41,832 bases of DNA from Chromatiales bacterium. Lineage in GTDB: Bacteria > Pseudomonadota > Gammaproteobacteria > UBA6429 > Thiohalophilaceae. Position 1 is the stretch's first letter. Each line of letters starts with the position of its first letter. Below are positions 27,066 to 39,186 of the stretch, in pieces. The stretch is taken from the NCBI GenBank assembly GCA_026984045.1, contig JALSSV010000075.1, positions 1 through 41,832 of the forward strand, written 5' to 3'. The position numbers and the translations under genes were made by a program. Under the pieces are notes generated by a model. That model was not told where the DNA came from. It saw only the letters and a program-made list of their open reading frames with translations, and made no database searches.

Positions 27066-27806
27066 ATGAAGTCCATCCTGATCGCCGGCGCCCTGGTGCT
27101 CGGCCTGCTGCACCCCGCCCTGGCTGCCGAGAAGGCCGATCCCGGCCTCGAAAAGGCGCGCGCCGCGATGCAGAAGATCCTGCCCGAGCTGGCCCCCGAA
27201 GCCGTGCAGCCTGCGCCGATTCCCGGTATCTATCAGGTGTTCATGCCACCGCAACTGTTCTACATCAGTGCCGACGGCCGCTATGCCTTCGACGGCGACA
27301 TCATCGATCTGCACACCAACACCAACGTGTCGACGCCGGTGCGGGATCGCCTGCGCCTGGCGGCCATCGAGCAGGTGGGCGAGAAGAACATGATCATCTA
27401 CGGTCCGAAGGACGCCAAATACACGGTGACCGTGTTCACCGATATCGACTGTGGCTACTGCCGCAAGCTGCACAGCGAGATGGCTCAGTACAACCGGGCC
27501 GGCATCCGGGTGCGCTACATGGCCTATCCCCGTGCCGGTCTGCGCTCCAATTCCTACAACAAGGCCGTTTCGGTGTGGTGCGCCAAGGATCGCAACAAGG
27601 CGCTCACAGCCGCCAAACAGGGCAGGGATCCGGAGCCGAAGACCTGCGACAATCCGGTGGCCCGGGAATTCGAACTCGGCCAGCGCCTGGGGATCCGCGG
27701 CACGCCCGCCATCGTCACCGAAAAGGGCCAAATGATCCCGGGCTACGTTCCGGCCGATCGCCTCAAGGCGATCCTCGAGGCCGAGAAGGTGGCGTCCAAA
27801 GGCTGA
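27066..27806 (+). CDS. dsbC: Thiol:disulfide interchange protein DsbC
   Basis: This periplasmic disulfide isomerase (246 residues) has a signal peptide (MKSILIAGALVLGLLHPALA, about 1-20), an N-terminal dimerisation domain (IPGIYQVFMPPQLFYISADGRYAFDGDIIDL) and a thioredoxin domain with the active site CGYC (C129, C132). A second cysteine pair (WCAKDRN and KTCDNPV) is typical of DsbC. GIRGTPAIVTEKG provides the cis-proline. It is probably kept reduced by DsbD. It sits downstream of xerD. Confidence 0.94.
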   Translation: MKSILIAGALVLGLLHPALAAEKADPGLEKARAAMQKILPELAPEAVQPAPIPGIYQVFMPPQLFYISADGRYAFDGDIIDLHTNTNVSTPVRDRLRLAAIEQVGEKNMIIYGPKDAKYTVTVFTDIDCGYCRKLHSEMAQYNRAGIRVRYMAYPRAGLRSNSYNKAVSVWCAKDRNKALTAAKQGRDPEPKTCDNPVAREFELGQRLGIRGTPAIVTEKGQMIPGYVPADRLKAILEAEKVASKG

Positions 27807-27870
27807 TCCGATTCCCCCAGGGAAGGATGAAGTTGGCGGCGTTCTGCCACCGATCGCGGATGCAGTAGCG

Positions 27871-28644
27871 ATGCCCCTGCGGATTCGGGAAGTCTCGGCT
27901 GCGACCCTCTCGCCGACGACCGTGGCGACCATGGCCTCGATCGCCCGTCATTACTATCCGCCGGTGCTGGATCTCGGGGTGCGTCTCGAGGCGCACCTGA
28001 CAGAAGGGGCACGGGTGCTGATCGCCGAGGCGGATGAGGAAATCGTGGGTTATGCGCTCAGCAGTTGTGAACGACGTCAGACCCCGTTCCACGCCCGTCC
28101 CATTCCCTGTGTCTACCAGCGTCAGCTCTTCGTGATCCCCGAGGCCCGGGGCCGGCATGTGGGGAGTCGTTTGCAAATCGCCACCCTGCGCCTGCACTTG
28201 GGGCCGTTCTGGCTGTGGCGACGCTTTCTGCTGTTTTGCCTGACCCACAATCCCGAGGTGGTGAAGAACTACCGCCTGTTCAGCGAATACCATCCCCGCC
28301 TCGACAGCGACAGCGTGCCACCGGCGGTGCTGACCTTCGCCCGGCAGCTCCTGCCGCTGGTCGGGGGCCGGATGGTCGATGCCGGCTTGCGCGTGCACGG
28401 CTCGTTCAAGGCGGTGCTGAAGGGTGAAGACTACGGGTTCTGGTGGCAACGCTATCTGGCCACGGGCGAGCCCGGAGTGGATGCCGTCGTGCAGGCGCGG
28501 CTGTTTCGCCGCGAAGGGGAGCGGCTCGTTCACAGCGGGCTGTCCCTTCTGATGATCGGCTATTCAAAGCCGGGGAACTTCCTGCGCCGCTATCTCAGTC
28601 TCTACCTGCGCCGGCTTTTCCGCCCTCCTCGTTCCGTTGCGTAA
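27871..28644 (+). CDS. Acetyltransferase-like protein (GNAT fold), function unknown
   Basis: This is a 257-residue protein. The N-terminal half has GNAT features: ARVLIAEADEEIVGYALSS, then YQRQLFVIPEARGRHVGSRLQIATL, which matches motif A (R-x-x-G-x-G/S-x-L). The C-terminal half (about 140-257) is longer than usual and carries basic and aromatic segments (WLWRRFLLF, NFLRRYLSLYLRRLFRP) that may associate with membranes. The gene follows dsbC by 64 bases. The substrate is unknown. Confidence 0.62.
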   Translation: MPLRIREVSAATLSPTTVATMASIARHYYPPVLDLGVRLEAHLTEGARVLIAEADEEIVGYALSSCERRQTPFHARPIPCVYQRQLFVIPEARGRHVGSRLQIATLRLHLGPFWLWRRFLLFCLTHNPEVVKNYRLFSEYHPRLDSDSVPPAVLTFARQLLPLVGGRMVDAGLRVHGSFKAVLKGEDYGFWWQRYLATGEPGVDAVVQARLFRREGERLVHSGLSLLMIGYSKPGNFLRRYLSLYLRRLFRPPRSVA

Positions 28645-28646
28645 CG

Positions 28647-28675
28647 GGGAACACCCGCCGATGGGTGTTCCCTTT
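28647..28675. terminator. Intrinsic terminator between the acetyltransferase-like and CnoX-like genes
   Basis: GGGAACACCC (28647-28656), a six-base loop and the exact complement (28663-28672) are followed by TTT. It sits between converging transcripts and probably serves the plus-strand gene, perhaps both. Confidence 0.75.
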
Positions 28676-28686
28676 CCCCTGCCTCG

Positions 28687-29547
28687 TCAATGCAGGGCCA
28701 TCGCCAGCCGCCGTCGGCCGCTTTGGACCCGTTCGTCGTCGTCGCCGAGCATGTCGAAGATCTGCAGCAGGGTGCGGCGGGCGATGTCGTCGCCGTAGTG
28801 GCGGTCACGCATCAGCAGTTGCAGCAGGCGGTCGATGGCCGTGTCGTGATCGCCGGCTTCCAGGGCACGCATGGCGGAAAGATAGAGCGCGTCCTTGTCG
28901 CCGGGATTCTCGGCCAGGCGGGCTTCCAGTTCCTCGCGTGAGGGGGCGTCGGCCAGGGTCCTTTCCAGTTCCAGGCGGGCGCGCAGGGATTTGGCCTCGG
29001 GTTTGTCCTGCCAGTCCAGGGGCAGAGCCTCGAGCTGTTCACGGGCCTGCTCGAGGTGGCCGGCTTCGAGCAGCGCCTCGGCATAGCGCAGGAAGTTGCG
29101 GGGGTTGCCCGGATCGGCTTCCAGCACGGCGCGCATCTGCTCCAGGGCGGCGTCCCGGTTGCCCTGATCGAACAGTTCCCGGGCCGCCTGCATCTGGCGA
29201 TCCGATTCCTTCTCCACGTGGCGGTCGAGGAATTCGCGGATGGCGCTCTCGGGCAGGGCGCCCATGAATTCGTCCACCACCTCGCCGTGGTGGAACAGCT
29301 TCACGGTGGGCACGCTGCGCACGCCGTAGCGGCTGGCGAGATCCGGATTCTGATCGATTTCCACCTTGGCCAGCAGGAAGGCGCCGCCATAGTCCTCGGC
29401 CAGTTTCATCAGCACCGGCATCAGGCTCTGGCAGGGACCGCACCAGGTGGCCCAGAAATCCACCAGCACCGGTCGCTGGCGGGAGGACTCGATGACCTGC
29501 CGGTCGAAATCGCTTGCTGTGACGTCGATGTGTACGGGGGTGTTCAT
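28687..29547 (-). CDS. cnoX: Thioredoxin-TPR co-chaperone of the CnoX/YbbN type
   Basis: This 286-residue cytoplasmic protein has an N-terminal thioredoxin domain (about 1-110) and C-terminal tetratricopeptide repeats (about 115-286). The active site reads WCGPC (C36, C39), unlike E. coli CnoX (SQHC), so it should keep redox activity as well as holdase activity. The cis-proline loop GVRSVPTVKLF is present. Known CnoX proteins protect substrates from oxidation and hand them to GroEL. It is on the same strand as fdxA and mutS. Confidence 0.88.
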   Translation of the reverse strand: MNTPVHIDVTASDFDRQVIESSRQRPVLVDFWATWCGPCQSLMPVLMKLAEDYGGAFLLAKVEIDQNPDLASRYGVRSVPTVKLFHHGEVVDEFMGALPESAIREFLDRHVEKESDRQMQAARELFDQGNRDAALEQMRAVLEADPGNPRNFLRYAEALLEAGHLEQAREQLEALPLDWQDKPEAKSLRARLELERTLADAPSREELEARLAENPGDKDALYLSAMRALEAGDHDTAIDRLLQLLMRDRHYGDDIARRTLLQIFDMLGDDDERVQSGRRRLAMALH

Positions 29548-29656
29548 GCCTCGTTACCTGGGGAATGGACACAATGGCGCGCACGCCAAGCTGGTGTCGC
29601 CGGGAGTGAAATTCAAGGGGCGGAGCGGGGCCGGTCGGCGCCCGCCCGCGGCGGGG

Positions 29657-29980
29657 TCAGGTTTCGAGATACTGGAGCTTGTCGGGTTTGCCGTCCCATT
29701 CCTCGGCATCGGGCAGGGGATCCTTCTTCTCGGTGATCACGGGCCATTTCTTGGCCAGTTCGGCGTTCAGTTCGATGAAATTCTCCTGGCCCGGGGGCAC
29801 GTCGTCCTCGGCGAAGATGGCCTCGGCGGGGCACTCGGGTTCGCACAGGGTGCAATCGATGCATTCATCGGGATCGATGACCAGGAAGTTGGGCCCTTCG
29901 TGGAAGCAGTCCACGGGGCAGACGTCGACGCAATCGGTGTACTTGCAGAGGATGCAGTTCTCGGTCACCACGTAGGTCAT
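29657..29980 (-). CDS. fdxA: Ferredoxin FdxA, 7Fe-8S type
   Basis: The product has 107 residues and resembles Azotobacter ferredoxin I. Cysteines at 9, 12, 17, 21, 25, 40, 43, 46 and 50 reproduce the spacing of FdI (one residue shifted), implying one [3Fe-4S] and one [4Fe-4S] cluster. The C-terminal extension ([25 protein letters not shown]) is diagnostic of the FdxA family. Its place directly downstream of mutS is conserved in pseudomonads. Confidence 0.94.
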   Translation of the reverse strand: MTYVVTENCILCKYTDCVDVCPVDCFHEGPNFLVIDPDECIDCTLCEPECPAEAIFAEDDVPPGQENFIELNAELAKKWPVITEKKDPLPDAEEWDGKPDKLQYLET

Positions 29981-30346
29981 GTTGTGCTCCTTGTGCGAAT
30001 GTTCGGCTGGACAGCCGTTCCGAATCCCCGTTCATCGTTGGCGGTCGACGCTGAATCTTGCACGCCCCTGAGGCCGGGGGGGACGTTGCGTGACACCCCG
30101 TGAATACGTCCCAGTAGGCTCGACGGCCGCAGTCGCTTCGGGCATCCTGCCCTCACGCGACACTTGTCCGTCCTGGACATTGTCCCTGCGGCCGACGGTC
30201 GCGAAACGCCACCCCGGCCTCAGGGGCTTTGTCCAGGTCACGGTCGAGTGTCCTGAAATTCGGAACGGTTGTCCGCCTTATGGTAGCGGGAATCGCGAAC
30301 GGGCGCGAGTATGCCACGGCCGGCAGGCCGGGCACCTTGTTCTGGA
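29981..30346. other. Intergenic region between fdxA and mutS, containing palindromic element copy B
   Basis: The 366-base gap separates mutS from fdxA, both on the minus strand. Bases 30064-30227 are the palindromic element described separately. The right part (30228-30346) carries the end of the mutS transcript; the left part (29981-30063) should contain the fdxA promoter and ribosome site (GGAGCAC just upstream of the ATG on the minus strand). No gene is seen. Confidence 0.6.
30064..30227. repeat. Long palindromic intergenic element, copy B
   Basis: The outer arms (30064-30094 and 30198-30227) begin with a perfect 16-bp match (GCCCCTGAGGCCGGGG) and continue with a one-base bulge and few mismatches. 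The core GTGAATACGTCCCAGTAGGC and the inner stem CGGCCGCA/TGCGGCCG correspond to copy A. Its loop holds a 51-base insertion (30132-30182) that forms two more hairpins: GTCGC..GCGAC enclosing GGGCA..TGCCC, and GTCC..GGAC. Confidence 0.85.
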
Positions 30347-32899
30347 TCAAGTCGCGTTTTCCAGTTGCGCTCGCAGCCGGTAGAGCAGATCCAGCGCCTC
30401 GCGGGGGGTGAGGGCATCGGGGTCCGTGGCGCGCAGCGCCTCCAGGACCGGCGAGGGGGGCGGTGCCGGGGAGGCGGGGGGGCGGACGGGGGCCTCGGCG
30501 GGGCTTGCGCGTTCCAGTTCGGCGAGCTTGGCGCGGGCCCGTGCCAGCACCGCTTCGGGCACGCCGGCCAGGGCGGCCACCTGCAGGCCATAGCTGCGGC
30601 TGGCCGGCCCTTCCTGCACCGTGTGCAGGAAGACGATCCGCTCGCCGTGTTCCGCCGCGTCCAGATGCACGTTGGCGCAGGCGGGCAGTTCCCGGGGCAG
30701 GCGGGTCAGCTCGAAATAGTGGGTGGCGAACAGGGTCAGGGCCCGGCGCTCCTCGGCCAGGGCGTGGGCGGTGGCCCAGGCCAGGGCCAGGCCGTCGTAG
30801 GTGGAGGTGCCGCGGCCGATTTCGTCGAGCAGCACCAGGCTGTGTTCGGTGGCGTTGTGCAGGATGTTGGCGGTTTCGGTCATCTCCACCATGAAGGTGG
30901 AGCGGCCCGAGGCCAGATCGTCGGCGGCGCCGATGCGGGTGAAGATCCGATCCAGCGGACCGAACTCGGCGACTTTCGCCGGCACCGGGCTGCCGAGGTG
31001 GGCGAGGACCGCGATCAGGGCGATCTGGCGCATGTAGGTGGATTTGCCGCCCATGTTGGGGCCGGTGATGATCAGCATGCGCCGCGCGTCGTGCAGATCC
31101 GCATCGTTGGGCGTGAAGGGGGCGTCCCGGGCCTGTTCGATCACCGGATGCCGGCCCTGTTCGATGGCCAGTCCCGGCGCCTCGCGAAAGCGGGGGCGGT
31201 GCCAGTCGAGGGCCTCGGCGCGGCGGGCCAGGTTGACCAGCACGTCCAGCTCGGCCAGGGCCGCGGCGCAGGCCTGCAGGGGCGCGAGTTGTCCGGCGAT
31301 TTCTTCCAGCAGGTCGGCATAGAGCTGCTTCTCCCGGGCCAGGGCCCGTTCGTTGGCGGACAGCACCCGGTCTTCCAGCTCCTTCAGCTCCGGGGTGATG
31401 TAGCGCTCGGCGGCCTTGAGGGTCTGGCGGCGCTGGTAGTGTTCCGGCACCTTCTCCGCCTGGGCCTTGCCCACTTCGATGTAGTAACCGTGTACGCGGT
31501 TGTAGCCCACCTTGAGGCCGGCAATGCCGGTGAGTTCCCGTTCGCGGGCCTCCATGGCCGCCAGCACGCTGCCGGCGTTGGCCTGCAGGCTGCGCAGTTC
31601 GTCCAGCTCCGCGTCGTAGCCCTCGGCAATCACGCCGCCGTCGCGGATCACCTGGGGCGGGCTCTCCACCAGGGCCCGTTCCAGGCGGCTGGTCAGGTCG
31701 GGGAAGGGGCGCAGCCCTTCCCGCAGGGCGGGCAGGCGGCCCGCCGTGGGCGTGCCGAGCGTTGCGCACAGCGCGGGCAGGGCCTGGAGCGCGTCGCGCA
31801 GGCGCGTCAGATCCCGGGGCCGGGCCGTGCGCAGGGCCACGCGGGCCAGGATCCGCTCCATGTCGCCCATGCGTCGCAGGATGTCGTGCAGGGCGTCGGC
31901 CAGGCCCCCTTCGCGCAGGGCGTCGATGGCATCGAGCCGGGCTTCGAGCACCGGCCGTACCCGCAGGGGGCGGCGCAGCCAGCGTTGCAGCAACCGGCTG
32001 CCCATGGGCGTGGCGGCGTGATCGAGCAGGGCCAGCAGGGTGTTGCGCTCGTGGCCCGCGAGCGAGCGTTCCAGTTCCAGGTTGCGGCGGGTGGCCGGAT
32101 CCAGGTGGAGCATCTCGTGGGGCCATTCCACCGCCAGGCCCTGCAGGTGGGGCAGCACGCTGCGCTGGGTCTCCTGCACGTAACCGAGCAGGGCGCCGGC
32201 GGCGGCGATGGCGGCCGGCAGCGCCTCGCAGCCATAGCCGGCCAGGTTGTCCACCCCGAACTGTTCGCACAGCAGCCGGCTGGCGCGTTCGGTGTCGAAG
32301 TGCCAGGGCGGGCGGGGCGTGAGGCAGGCCGCGCCGGCCGGGGGCGGGGTCTCGTCGGGGTGGATCAGCTCGGCCGGTTGCAGGCGGTCCAGTTCGCCGG
32401 CCAGGGCCGCCGCCGTTTCGGGTTCCTGCAGGGTGAAGCGGCCGCTGCCCAGATCCAGCACCGCCAGGCCGAGGCGCTCGCCCTGGCGGGCGACGGCGGC
32501 CAGCAGATTCTCGCGCCGGGCGTCGAGCAGGGCGTCGTCGGTGGCCGTGCCGGGGGTGACGATCCGCACCACCTGGCGATCCACCGGCCCCTTGCTGGTG
32601 GCCGGATCGCCGATCTGTTCGCAGATGGCCACCGAGCGGCCCTGGCGGATCAGTTTGGCCAGGTAGCTGTCCACCGCGTGACAGGGCACGCCGGCCATGG
32701 GGATCGGTTCGCCGGCGGACTTGCCGCGGGTGGTCAGGGTGATGTCGAGCAGGCGGGCGGCCTCGTGGGCGTCTTCGTAGAACAGTTCGTAGAAGTCGCC
32801 CATGCGGTAGAAGAGCAGGATGTTCGGATGCTCGGCCTTGATGCGCAGGTACTGCTGCATCATGGGCGTGTGTCCGGCCATGTCGGGTCGCGCCGCCAT
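30347..32899 (-). CDS. mutS: DNA mismatch repair protein MutS
   Basis: MutS recognises mismatches and small loops and recruits MutL. From ATG 32899 it has 850 residues (E. coli 853); an in-frame ATG at 32998 adds an unlikely leader, and ATG 32881 is another possibility. The mismatch-binding segment [23 protein letters not shown] holds the Phe-x-Glu motif. The ATPase domain has [13 protein letters not shown] (Walker A), [12 protein letters not shown] (Walker B) and FATHYFELT. The C-terminal tetramerisation tail [11 protein letters not shown] is present. Confidence 0.97.
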   Translation of the reverse strand: MAARPDMAGHTPMMQQYLRIKAEHPNILLFYRMGDFYELFYEDAHEAARLLDITLTTRGKSAGEPIPMAGVPCHAVDSYLAKLIRQGRSVAICEQIGDPATSKGPVDRQVVRIVTPGTATDDALLDARRENLLAAVARQGERLGLAVLDLGSGRFTLQEPETAAALAGELDRLQPAELIHPDETPPPAGAACLTPRPPWHFDTERASRLLCEQFGVDNLAGYGCEALPAAIAAAGALLGYVQETQRSVLPHLQGLAVEWPHEMLHLDPATRRNLELERSLAGHERNTLLALLDHAATPMGSRLLQRWLRRPLRVRPVLEARLDAIDALREGGLADALHDILRRMGDMERILARVALRTARPRDLTRLRDALQALPALCATLGTPTAGRLPALREGLRPFPDLTSRLERALVESPPQVIRDGGVIAEGYDAELDELRSLQANAGSVLAAMEARERELTGIAGLKVGYNRVHGYYIEVGKAQAEKVPEHYQRRQTLKAAERYITPELKELEDRVLSANERALAREKQLYADLLEEIAGQLAPLQACAAALAELDVLVNLARRAEALDWHRPRFREAPGLAIEQGRHPVIEQARDAPFTPNDADLHDARRMLIITGPNMGGKSTYMRQIALIAVLAHLGSPVPAKVAEFGPLDRIFTRIGAADDLASGRSTFMVEMTETANILHNATEHSLVLLDEIGRGTSTYDGLALAWATAHALAEERRALTLFATHYFELTRLPRELPACANVHLDAAEHGERIVFLHTVQEGPASRSYGLQVAALAGVPEAVLARARAKLAELERASPAEAPVRPPASPAPPPSPVLEALRATDPDALTPREALDLLYRLRAQLENAT

Positions 32900-33125
32900 G
32901 GGCGGGGAGTTTACCGGATCCGCCTGGCCGGTGCAGTGGGGGCGGGAACGGGGCTGCCAGTCCTGTCCTTGCAATCGTTGCCATGGCGGAAGTTTCAAAT
33001 ACGAGACCGGTCGGCAAGGTTGCCCGCCGCCGGCACCGCCCTCTCTCGACCTGGTGCCCTATCCGGGCTAAAGTTGGCAGGACAAACAGGACGCTTGCGC
33101 AGGATGCGGACAACGGGGGAGAGGC

Positions 33126-33431
33126 ATGCCGCGAGAGTACGACGAGAAACGCGATTTCATCCGCGTGGAGGTGGATTGCCCGATCGTGTTCCGGGCCGAT
33201 GGCAGCACGGAGGCGGAGACGGGCAAGGTGCGCAACCTCAGTGGCCGCGGCATGATGTTCATCGCCCAACGGGAGTTGCCGGTGGAATCCTATCTGGAAG
33301 TGGTGGTGCAGCCCGAGAACGATCTCACGCCGCCCCTGCATGCCCGGGTGCGGGTGGTGCGGGTGGCCCGGCCCCGACGGGGCGAGGGTTTCGAGATCGG
33401 CGCGGTGATCCAGGAGATGCTGGACGAGTGA
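33126..33431 (+). CDS. PilZ-domain protein, probable cyclic-di-GMP receptor
   Basis: This is a 101-residue single-domain protein. Both ligand motifs are present: RDFIR (RxxxR) near residue 9 and NLSGRGM (NxSxxG) near residue 37. GGGGAGAGG just upstream serves ATG 33126. It is transcribed away from mutS and ends two bases from a convergent small ORF. It resembles the PilZ protein at 14443-14820 only in the domain; the target is unknown. Confidence 0.86.
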   Translation: MPREYDEKRDFIRVEVDCPIVFRADGSTEAETGKVRNLSGRGMMFIAQRELPVESYLEVVVQPENDLTPPLHARVRVVRVARPRRGEGFEIGAVIQEMLDE

Positions 33432-33432
33432 A

Positions 33433-33702
33433 TCAGACCCGGGCGTCGATGCGCCCGATCCAGGTGTCCGTGCCGTCGCCGGGCAGACGCTGCACGTCCC
33501 GGTAGAGGGCCAGGGCAGGGTGTTCGCCCCTGACGTTCCGGGGCGCGGGTAGCGGCAGGGTGCCCGGCGCCGTTACCGGGGGCCAGGGGGCTTCGGCCTC
33601 GCGGCGCTGGATCGGCCGCGTCGCGGACGGGGTGGCCTGCGCGGTCGGCAGGCGGGCGGAAAGAGAGGCGGTGGAGACGATCGTCATCGTCGTGATTTCC
33701 AT
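33433..33702 (-). CDS. Small hypothetical protein, not recognised
   Basis: An 89-codon frame starts at ATG 33702 (an alternative ATG is at 33687) and is rich in Pro, Ala, Thr and Arg, with a more structured end (ALALYRDVQRLPGDGTDTWIGRIDARV). The same frame runs far upstream through pncC and thpR, but that part is an antisense shadow. GGGAA upstream is a weak ribosome site. It is divergent from pncC and almost abuts the PilZ gene. It could be a real small protein or only an open stretch in GC-rich DNA. Confidence 0.45.
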   Translation of the reverse strand: MEITTMTIVSTASLSARLPTAQATPSATRPIQRREAEAPWPPVTAPGTLPLPAPRNVRGEHPALALYRDVQRLPGDGTDTWIGRIDARV

Positions 33703-33795
33703 TTCCCGGAAAAGATCCAGTGTAGACTGTAGCACGGCATCCTGCCGCCTTGCCCGCCCTCTCCCGTCAGGCCGGCCAGAACGCCGAGGAGTCCC

Positions 33796-34314
33796 ATGAG
33801 CCGCAGCACCATCCCCAACGACATTGCCCTGCAGACGCTCGCCCGGCGGGTCGGGGAGCGCCTGCAGGCCACCGGCGAGATGCTGGCCACGGCCGAGTCC
33901 TGCACCGGCGGCTGGGTGGCCAAGGTGGTGACCGACATCGCCGGCAGTTCGGCCTGGTTCGACCGCGGCTTCGTCACCTATACCAATGCCGCCAAGCAGG
34001 AGATGCTGGGGGTGCCCGAGGCCCTGCTGACCCGTCACGGCGCGGTCAGTGAGCCGGTGGTACGGGCCATGGCCGAGGGGGCGCTCGATCACGGCCAGGC
34101 GACCCGCAGCCTGGCCATTTCCGGCATCGCTGGCCCCACGGGCGGGACGCCGGAGAAGCCGGTGGGCCTGGTCTGGTTCGCCTGGGGACACGACGATGGC
34201 GGGACCGTACGGCTGCGCTCGGGGCACCGGGTCTTCTCCGGCGATCGGGAAGCGGTGCGCCGTCAGGCGGTGGCCGCGGCTCTGACGGGTCTGCTCGATG
34301 GTTTCGAACGCTGA
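33796..34314 (+). CDS. pncC: Nicotinamide-nucleotide amidohydrolase (CinA C-terminal family)
   Basis: PncC converts NMN to nicotinate mononucleotide in pyridine-nucleotide salvage. The 172-residue protein is a stand-alone CinA C-terminal domain with LATAESCTGGWVAKVVTDIAGSS near the start, FVTYTNAAKQEMLGV and ISGIAGPTGGTPEKPVGLVWFA. The same gene precedes recA in many gammaproteobacteria. Its end overlaps thpR by 17 bases, so the two are coupled. Confidence 0.92.
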   Translation: MSRSTIPNDIALQTLARRVGERLQATGEMLATAESCTGGWVAKVVTDIAGSSAWFDRGFVTYTNAAKQEMLGVPEALLTRHGAVSEPVVRAMAEGALDHGQATRSLAISGIAGPTGGTPEKPVGLVWFAWGHDDGGTVRLRSGHRVFSGDREAVRRQAVAAALTGLLDGFER

Positions 34315-34873
34315 TGGGGCAGTCAGGGCGCGCCTGTTCTTCGCCCTCTGGCCCCCACCCGAGGTGGTTCGCGGCCTGCGCCGCCTGCAGGTGCGGGAAC
34401 TGGCGCAGGTGCCGGGCCGGCGGATAGATCCCGAGCGCCTGCACCTGACCCTGCGTTTCGTCGGGCCCGTGGCGGCGCCGGTGGCCGACTGCCTGCGCCG
34501 CGCCGCCGCTGCGGTGCGCATCTCGCCCTTCACCTTGCATATCGATCGTCTCGGCGCCTTTCCCCGGGCGAAGGTGGTGTGGGCCGGCGTCGCCCGGCCG
34601 CCGCCGGAGCTGCTGGCCCTGGCCGCCGCGCTGGAGGCGGCCTGCCAGGGCTGCGGCCTGCCGGCCGAGACGCGGGATTTCGCCCCCCATCTGACTCTCT
34701 TGCGCAAGGCCCATCGCCATCTGCCCCGGACCGACACGCCCATCGAGCCTCTCGTCTGGCCGGTGACGGAATTCGTGCTCGCCGCCTCCGAAACCCGCCC
34801 CGAAGGGGCGCTCTACCGGATACTGGCGCGCTGGCCCCTGCGGCCGTCTGCCGAGAAACCGGTGGGAGGTTGA
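34298..34873 (+). CDS. thpR: RNA 2',3'-cyclic phosphodiesterase (ThpR/LigT, 2H family)
   Basis: This is a 191-residue 2H phosphoesterase. The two catalytic motifs are HLTLRFVG (about residues 49-56) and HLTLLRKA (about 134-141), both H-x-T-x. The N-terminus RLFFALWPPPEVV is typical. E. coli ThpR opens 2',3'-cyclic phosphates and can ligate tRNA halves in vitro. It overlaps pncC and lies 140 bases before recA. Confidence 0.9.
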   Translation: MVSNADGAVRARLFFALWPPPEVVRGLRRLQVRELAQVPGRRIDPERLHLTLRFVGPVAAPVADCLRRAAAAVRISPFTLHIDRLGAFPRAKVVWAGVARPPPELLALAAALEAACQGCGLPAETRDFAPHLTLLRKAHRHLPRTDTPIEPLVWPVTEFVLAASETRPEGALYRILARWPLRPSAEKPVGG

Positions 34874-35013
34874 AAAAGCCATCCCCGCCTCTTTTCAAGC
34901 GTTTGACGGTAACAACTGGGCCGCCGATTGTGAAATAATGACCACCGTGGAGATCCGGCGCCGGCCCATGGAGGGCGGGCCGCGCCAACGACGATAACGA
35001 GGGGTTGACTGGA
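34874..35013 (+). promoter_or_regulatory. recA upstream region
   Basis: TTGACG at about 34901 is a good -35 hexamer; the -10 at the right distance (GATTGT) is poor. I searched by eye for a CTGT-N8-ACAG LexA site and found none. GAGGGG (34999-35004) is the ribosome site for recA. Confidence 0.35.
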
Positions 35014-36057
35014 ATGGATGAAGCGAAGAAGAAGGCGCTGAGCGCCGCATTGAGCCAGATCGAGAAGCAGTTCGGCAAGGGATCGGTAATGCGCATGGGC
35101 GACACCACCGCCGTGCGCGAGGTGGACGCCATCTCCACCGGCTCTCTGGGACTGGACATCGCCCTGGGCATCGGCGGTCTGCCGCGGGGCCGGGTGGTGG
35201 AGATCTACGGGCCCGAATCCTCGGGCAAAACCACCCTCACCCTGCAGGTCATCGCCGAGGCCCAGAAGGCCGGCGGCACGGCCGCCTTCGTGGACGCGGA
35301 GCATGCCCTGGATCCGGTCTATGCCGAGAAGCTGGGCGTGGACGTGGACGAACTGCTGGTCTCCCAGCCCGACACCGGCGAGCAGGCCCTGGAGATCACC
35401 GACATGCTGGTGCGTTCCGGCGCGGTGGACATCGTGGTGGTGGACTCGGTGGCGGCCCTCACGCCCAAGGCCGAGATCGAGGGCGACATGGGCGACTCCC
35501 ACGTGGGCCTGCAGGCCCGGCTCATGTCCCAGGCCCTGCGCAAGCTCACCGGCAACATCAAGCGGTCCAACACCATGGTGATCTTCATCAACCAGATCCG
35601 CATGAAGATCGGCGTGATGTTCGGCAACCCCGAAACCACCACCGGTGGCAATGCCCTCAAGTTCTATTCCTCCGTGCGCCTGGACATCCGCCGCATCGGC
35701 GCCATCAAGCGCGGCGACGAGGTGGTGGGCAACGAGACCCGGGTGAAGGTGGTCAAGAACAAGGTGGCGCCGCCCTTCAAGCAGGTGGAGTTCGATCTCC
35801 TCTACGGCGAGGGCATCTCCCGGGAGGGGGAGATCATCGATCTGGGCGTGAAGGAAGGCATCGTCGACAAGTCCGGTGCCTGGTACAGCTACAACGGCGA
35901 TCGCATCGGCCAGGGCAAGGACAACGTGCGCAAGTTCCTCAGGGAGCACCCGGAGATCGCCGCCGACATCGAACGCCAGATCCGCGAGCGCCTGCTGCCC
36001 GGCGCCCAGCCCGAGCGCCCGGCCGAAGCCGAGGCCGGGATGGAAGTCGAAGCCTGA
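35014..36057 (+). CDS. recA: Recombinase RecA
   Basis: RecA forms filaments on single-stranded DNA, drives strand exchange and promotes LexA cleavage. From ATG 35014 it has 347 residues (E. coli 353). Walker [10 protein letters not shown] (66-74), Walker B (VVVDSVAAL), the L2 region [28 protein letters not shown] and an acidic C-terminus are intact. A TTG at 35005 is in frame but lies after the ribosome site and is less likely. recX follows by 11 bases. Confidence 0.98.
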   Translation: MDEAKKKALSAALSQIEKQFGKGSVMRMGDTTAVREVDAISTGSLGLDIALGIGGLPRGRVVEIYGPESSGKTTLTLQVIAEAQKAGGTAAFVDAEHALDPVYAEKLGVDVDELLVSQPDTGEQALEITDMLVRSGAVDIVVVDSVAALTPKAEIEGDMGDSHVGLQARLMSQALRKLTGNIKRSNTMVIFINQIRMKIGVMFGNPETTTGGNALKFYSSVRLDIRRIGAIKRGDEVVGNETRVKVVKNKVAPPFKQVEFDLLYGEGISREGEIIDLGVKEGIVDKSGAWYSYNGDRIGQGKDNVRKFLREHPEIAADIERQIRERLLPGAQPERPAEAEAGMEVEA

Positions 36058-36068
36058 TCCCGAACGTC

Positions 36069-36509
36069 GTGGCCCGCTCGGTCCGCGAGGCGGCAATGGA
36101 TCTGCTGGCCCGCCGCGAGCACGGCACGGCCGAGCTGCGCGGCAAGCTGGTGGCCCGGGGGTACGACCCTGCCGAGGTCGATCCGGCCCTCGAGGCGCTT
36201 TCCCACGAAGGCCTGCTGAGCGACGAACGTTTCGTCGAGGCCTTCGTGCACGGACGCATCCAACGGGGCCAGGGGCCGGTGCGGATCCGCGCCGAACTGC
36301 GCCAGCGCGGTGTGCCGGAGGCGCTGATCGACGCCGGGCTGGACGAACGGGATCCGATCTGGCTCGAGCGGGCCGAGTCGGTGCGCCGTCGCAGGTTTGG
36401 CGCCGAACGCCCCACCGACTACCGGGAGCAGGCCCGGCAGGGCCGCTTCCTGCAATATCGCGGCTTCACCGCCGAACAGACCCGCCGCGTGATGCGGCAC
36501 GAGGATTGA
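36069..36509 (+). CDS. recX: Regulatory protein RecX
   Basis: RecX limits RecA filament growth. The 146-residue protein starts at GTG 36069 (ATG 36096 is an alternative). The RecX motifs are visible: ALEALSHEGLLSDERFVEAFVHGRIQRGQGPVRIRAELRQRGV, followed by a helical repeat ending in FLQYRGFTAEQTRRVMRHED. Its place 11 bases after recA supports co-transcription. Confidence 0.92.
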   Translation: MARSVREAAMDLLARREHGTAELRGKLVARGYDPAEVDPALEALSHEGLLSDERFVEAFVHGRIQRGQGPVRIRAELRQRGVPEALIDAGLDERDPIWLERAESVRRRRFGAERPTDYREQARQGRFLQYRGFTAEQTRRVMRHED

Positions 36510-36558
36510 CCCCCGCTGGCCCGGAAACGGGCTGGTGCCTTGAACCGAAACGCAACCA

Positions 36559-39186
<2,628 letters not shown>

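Noticed and set aside
30153-33341. 1062-codon open frame opposite and across mutS
   Set aside because: It overlaps mutS in another frame, is Arg/Pro/Gly-rich and has no domain; mutS itself is certain.
33703-34743. Upstream extension of the small minus-strand ORF at 33433-33702
   Set aside because: This part runs antisense through pncC and thpR, which are well supported, so only the non-overlapping end is kept as a possible gene.
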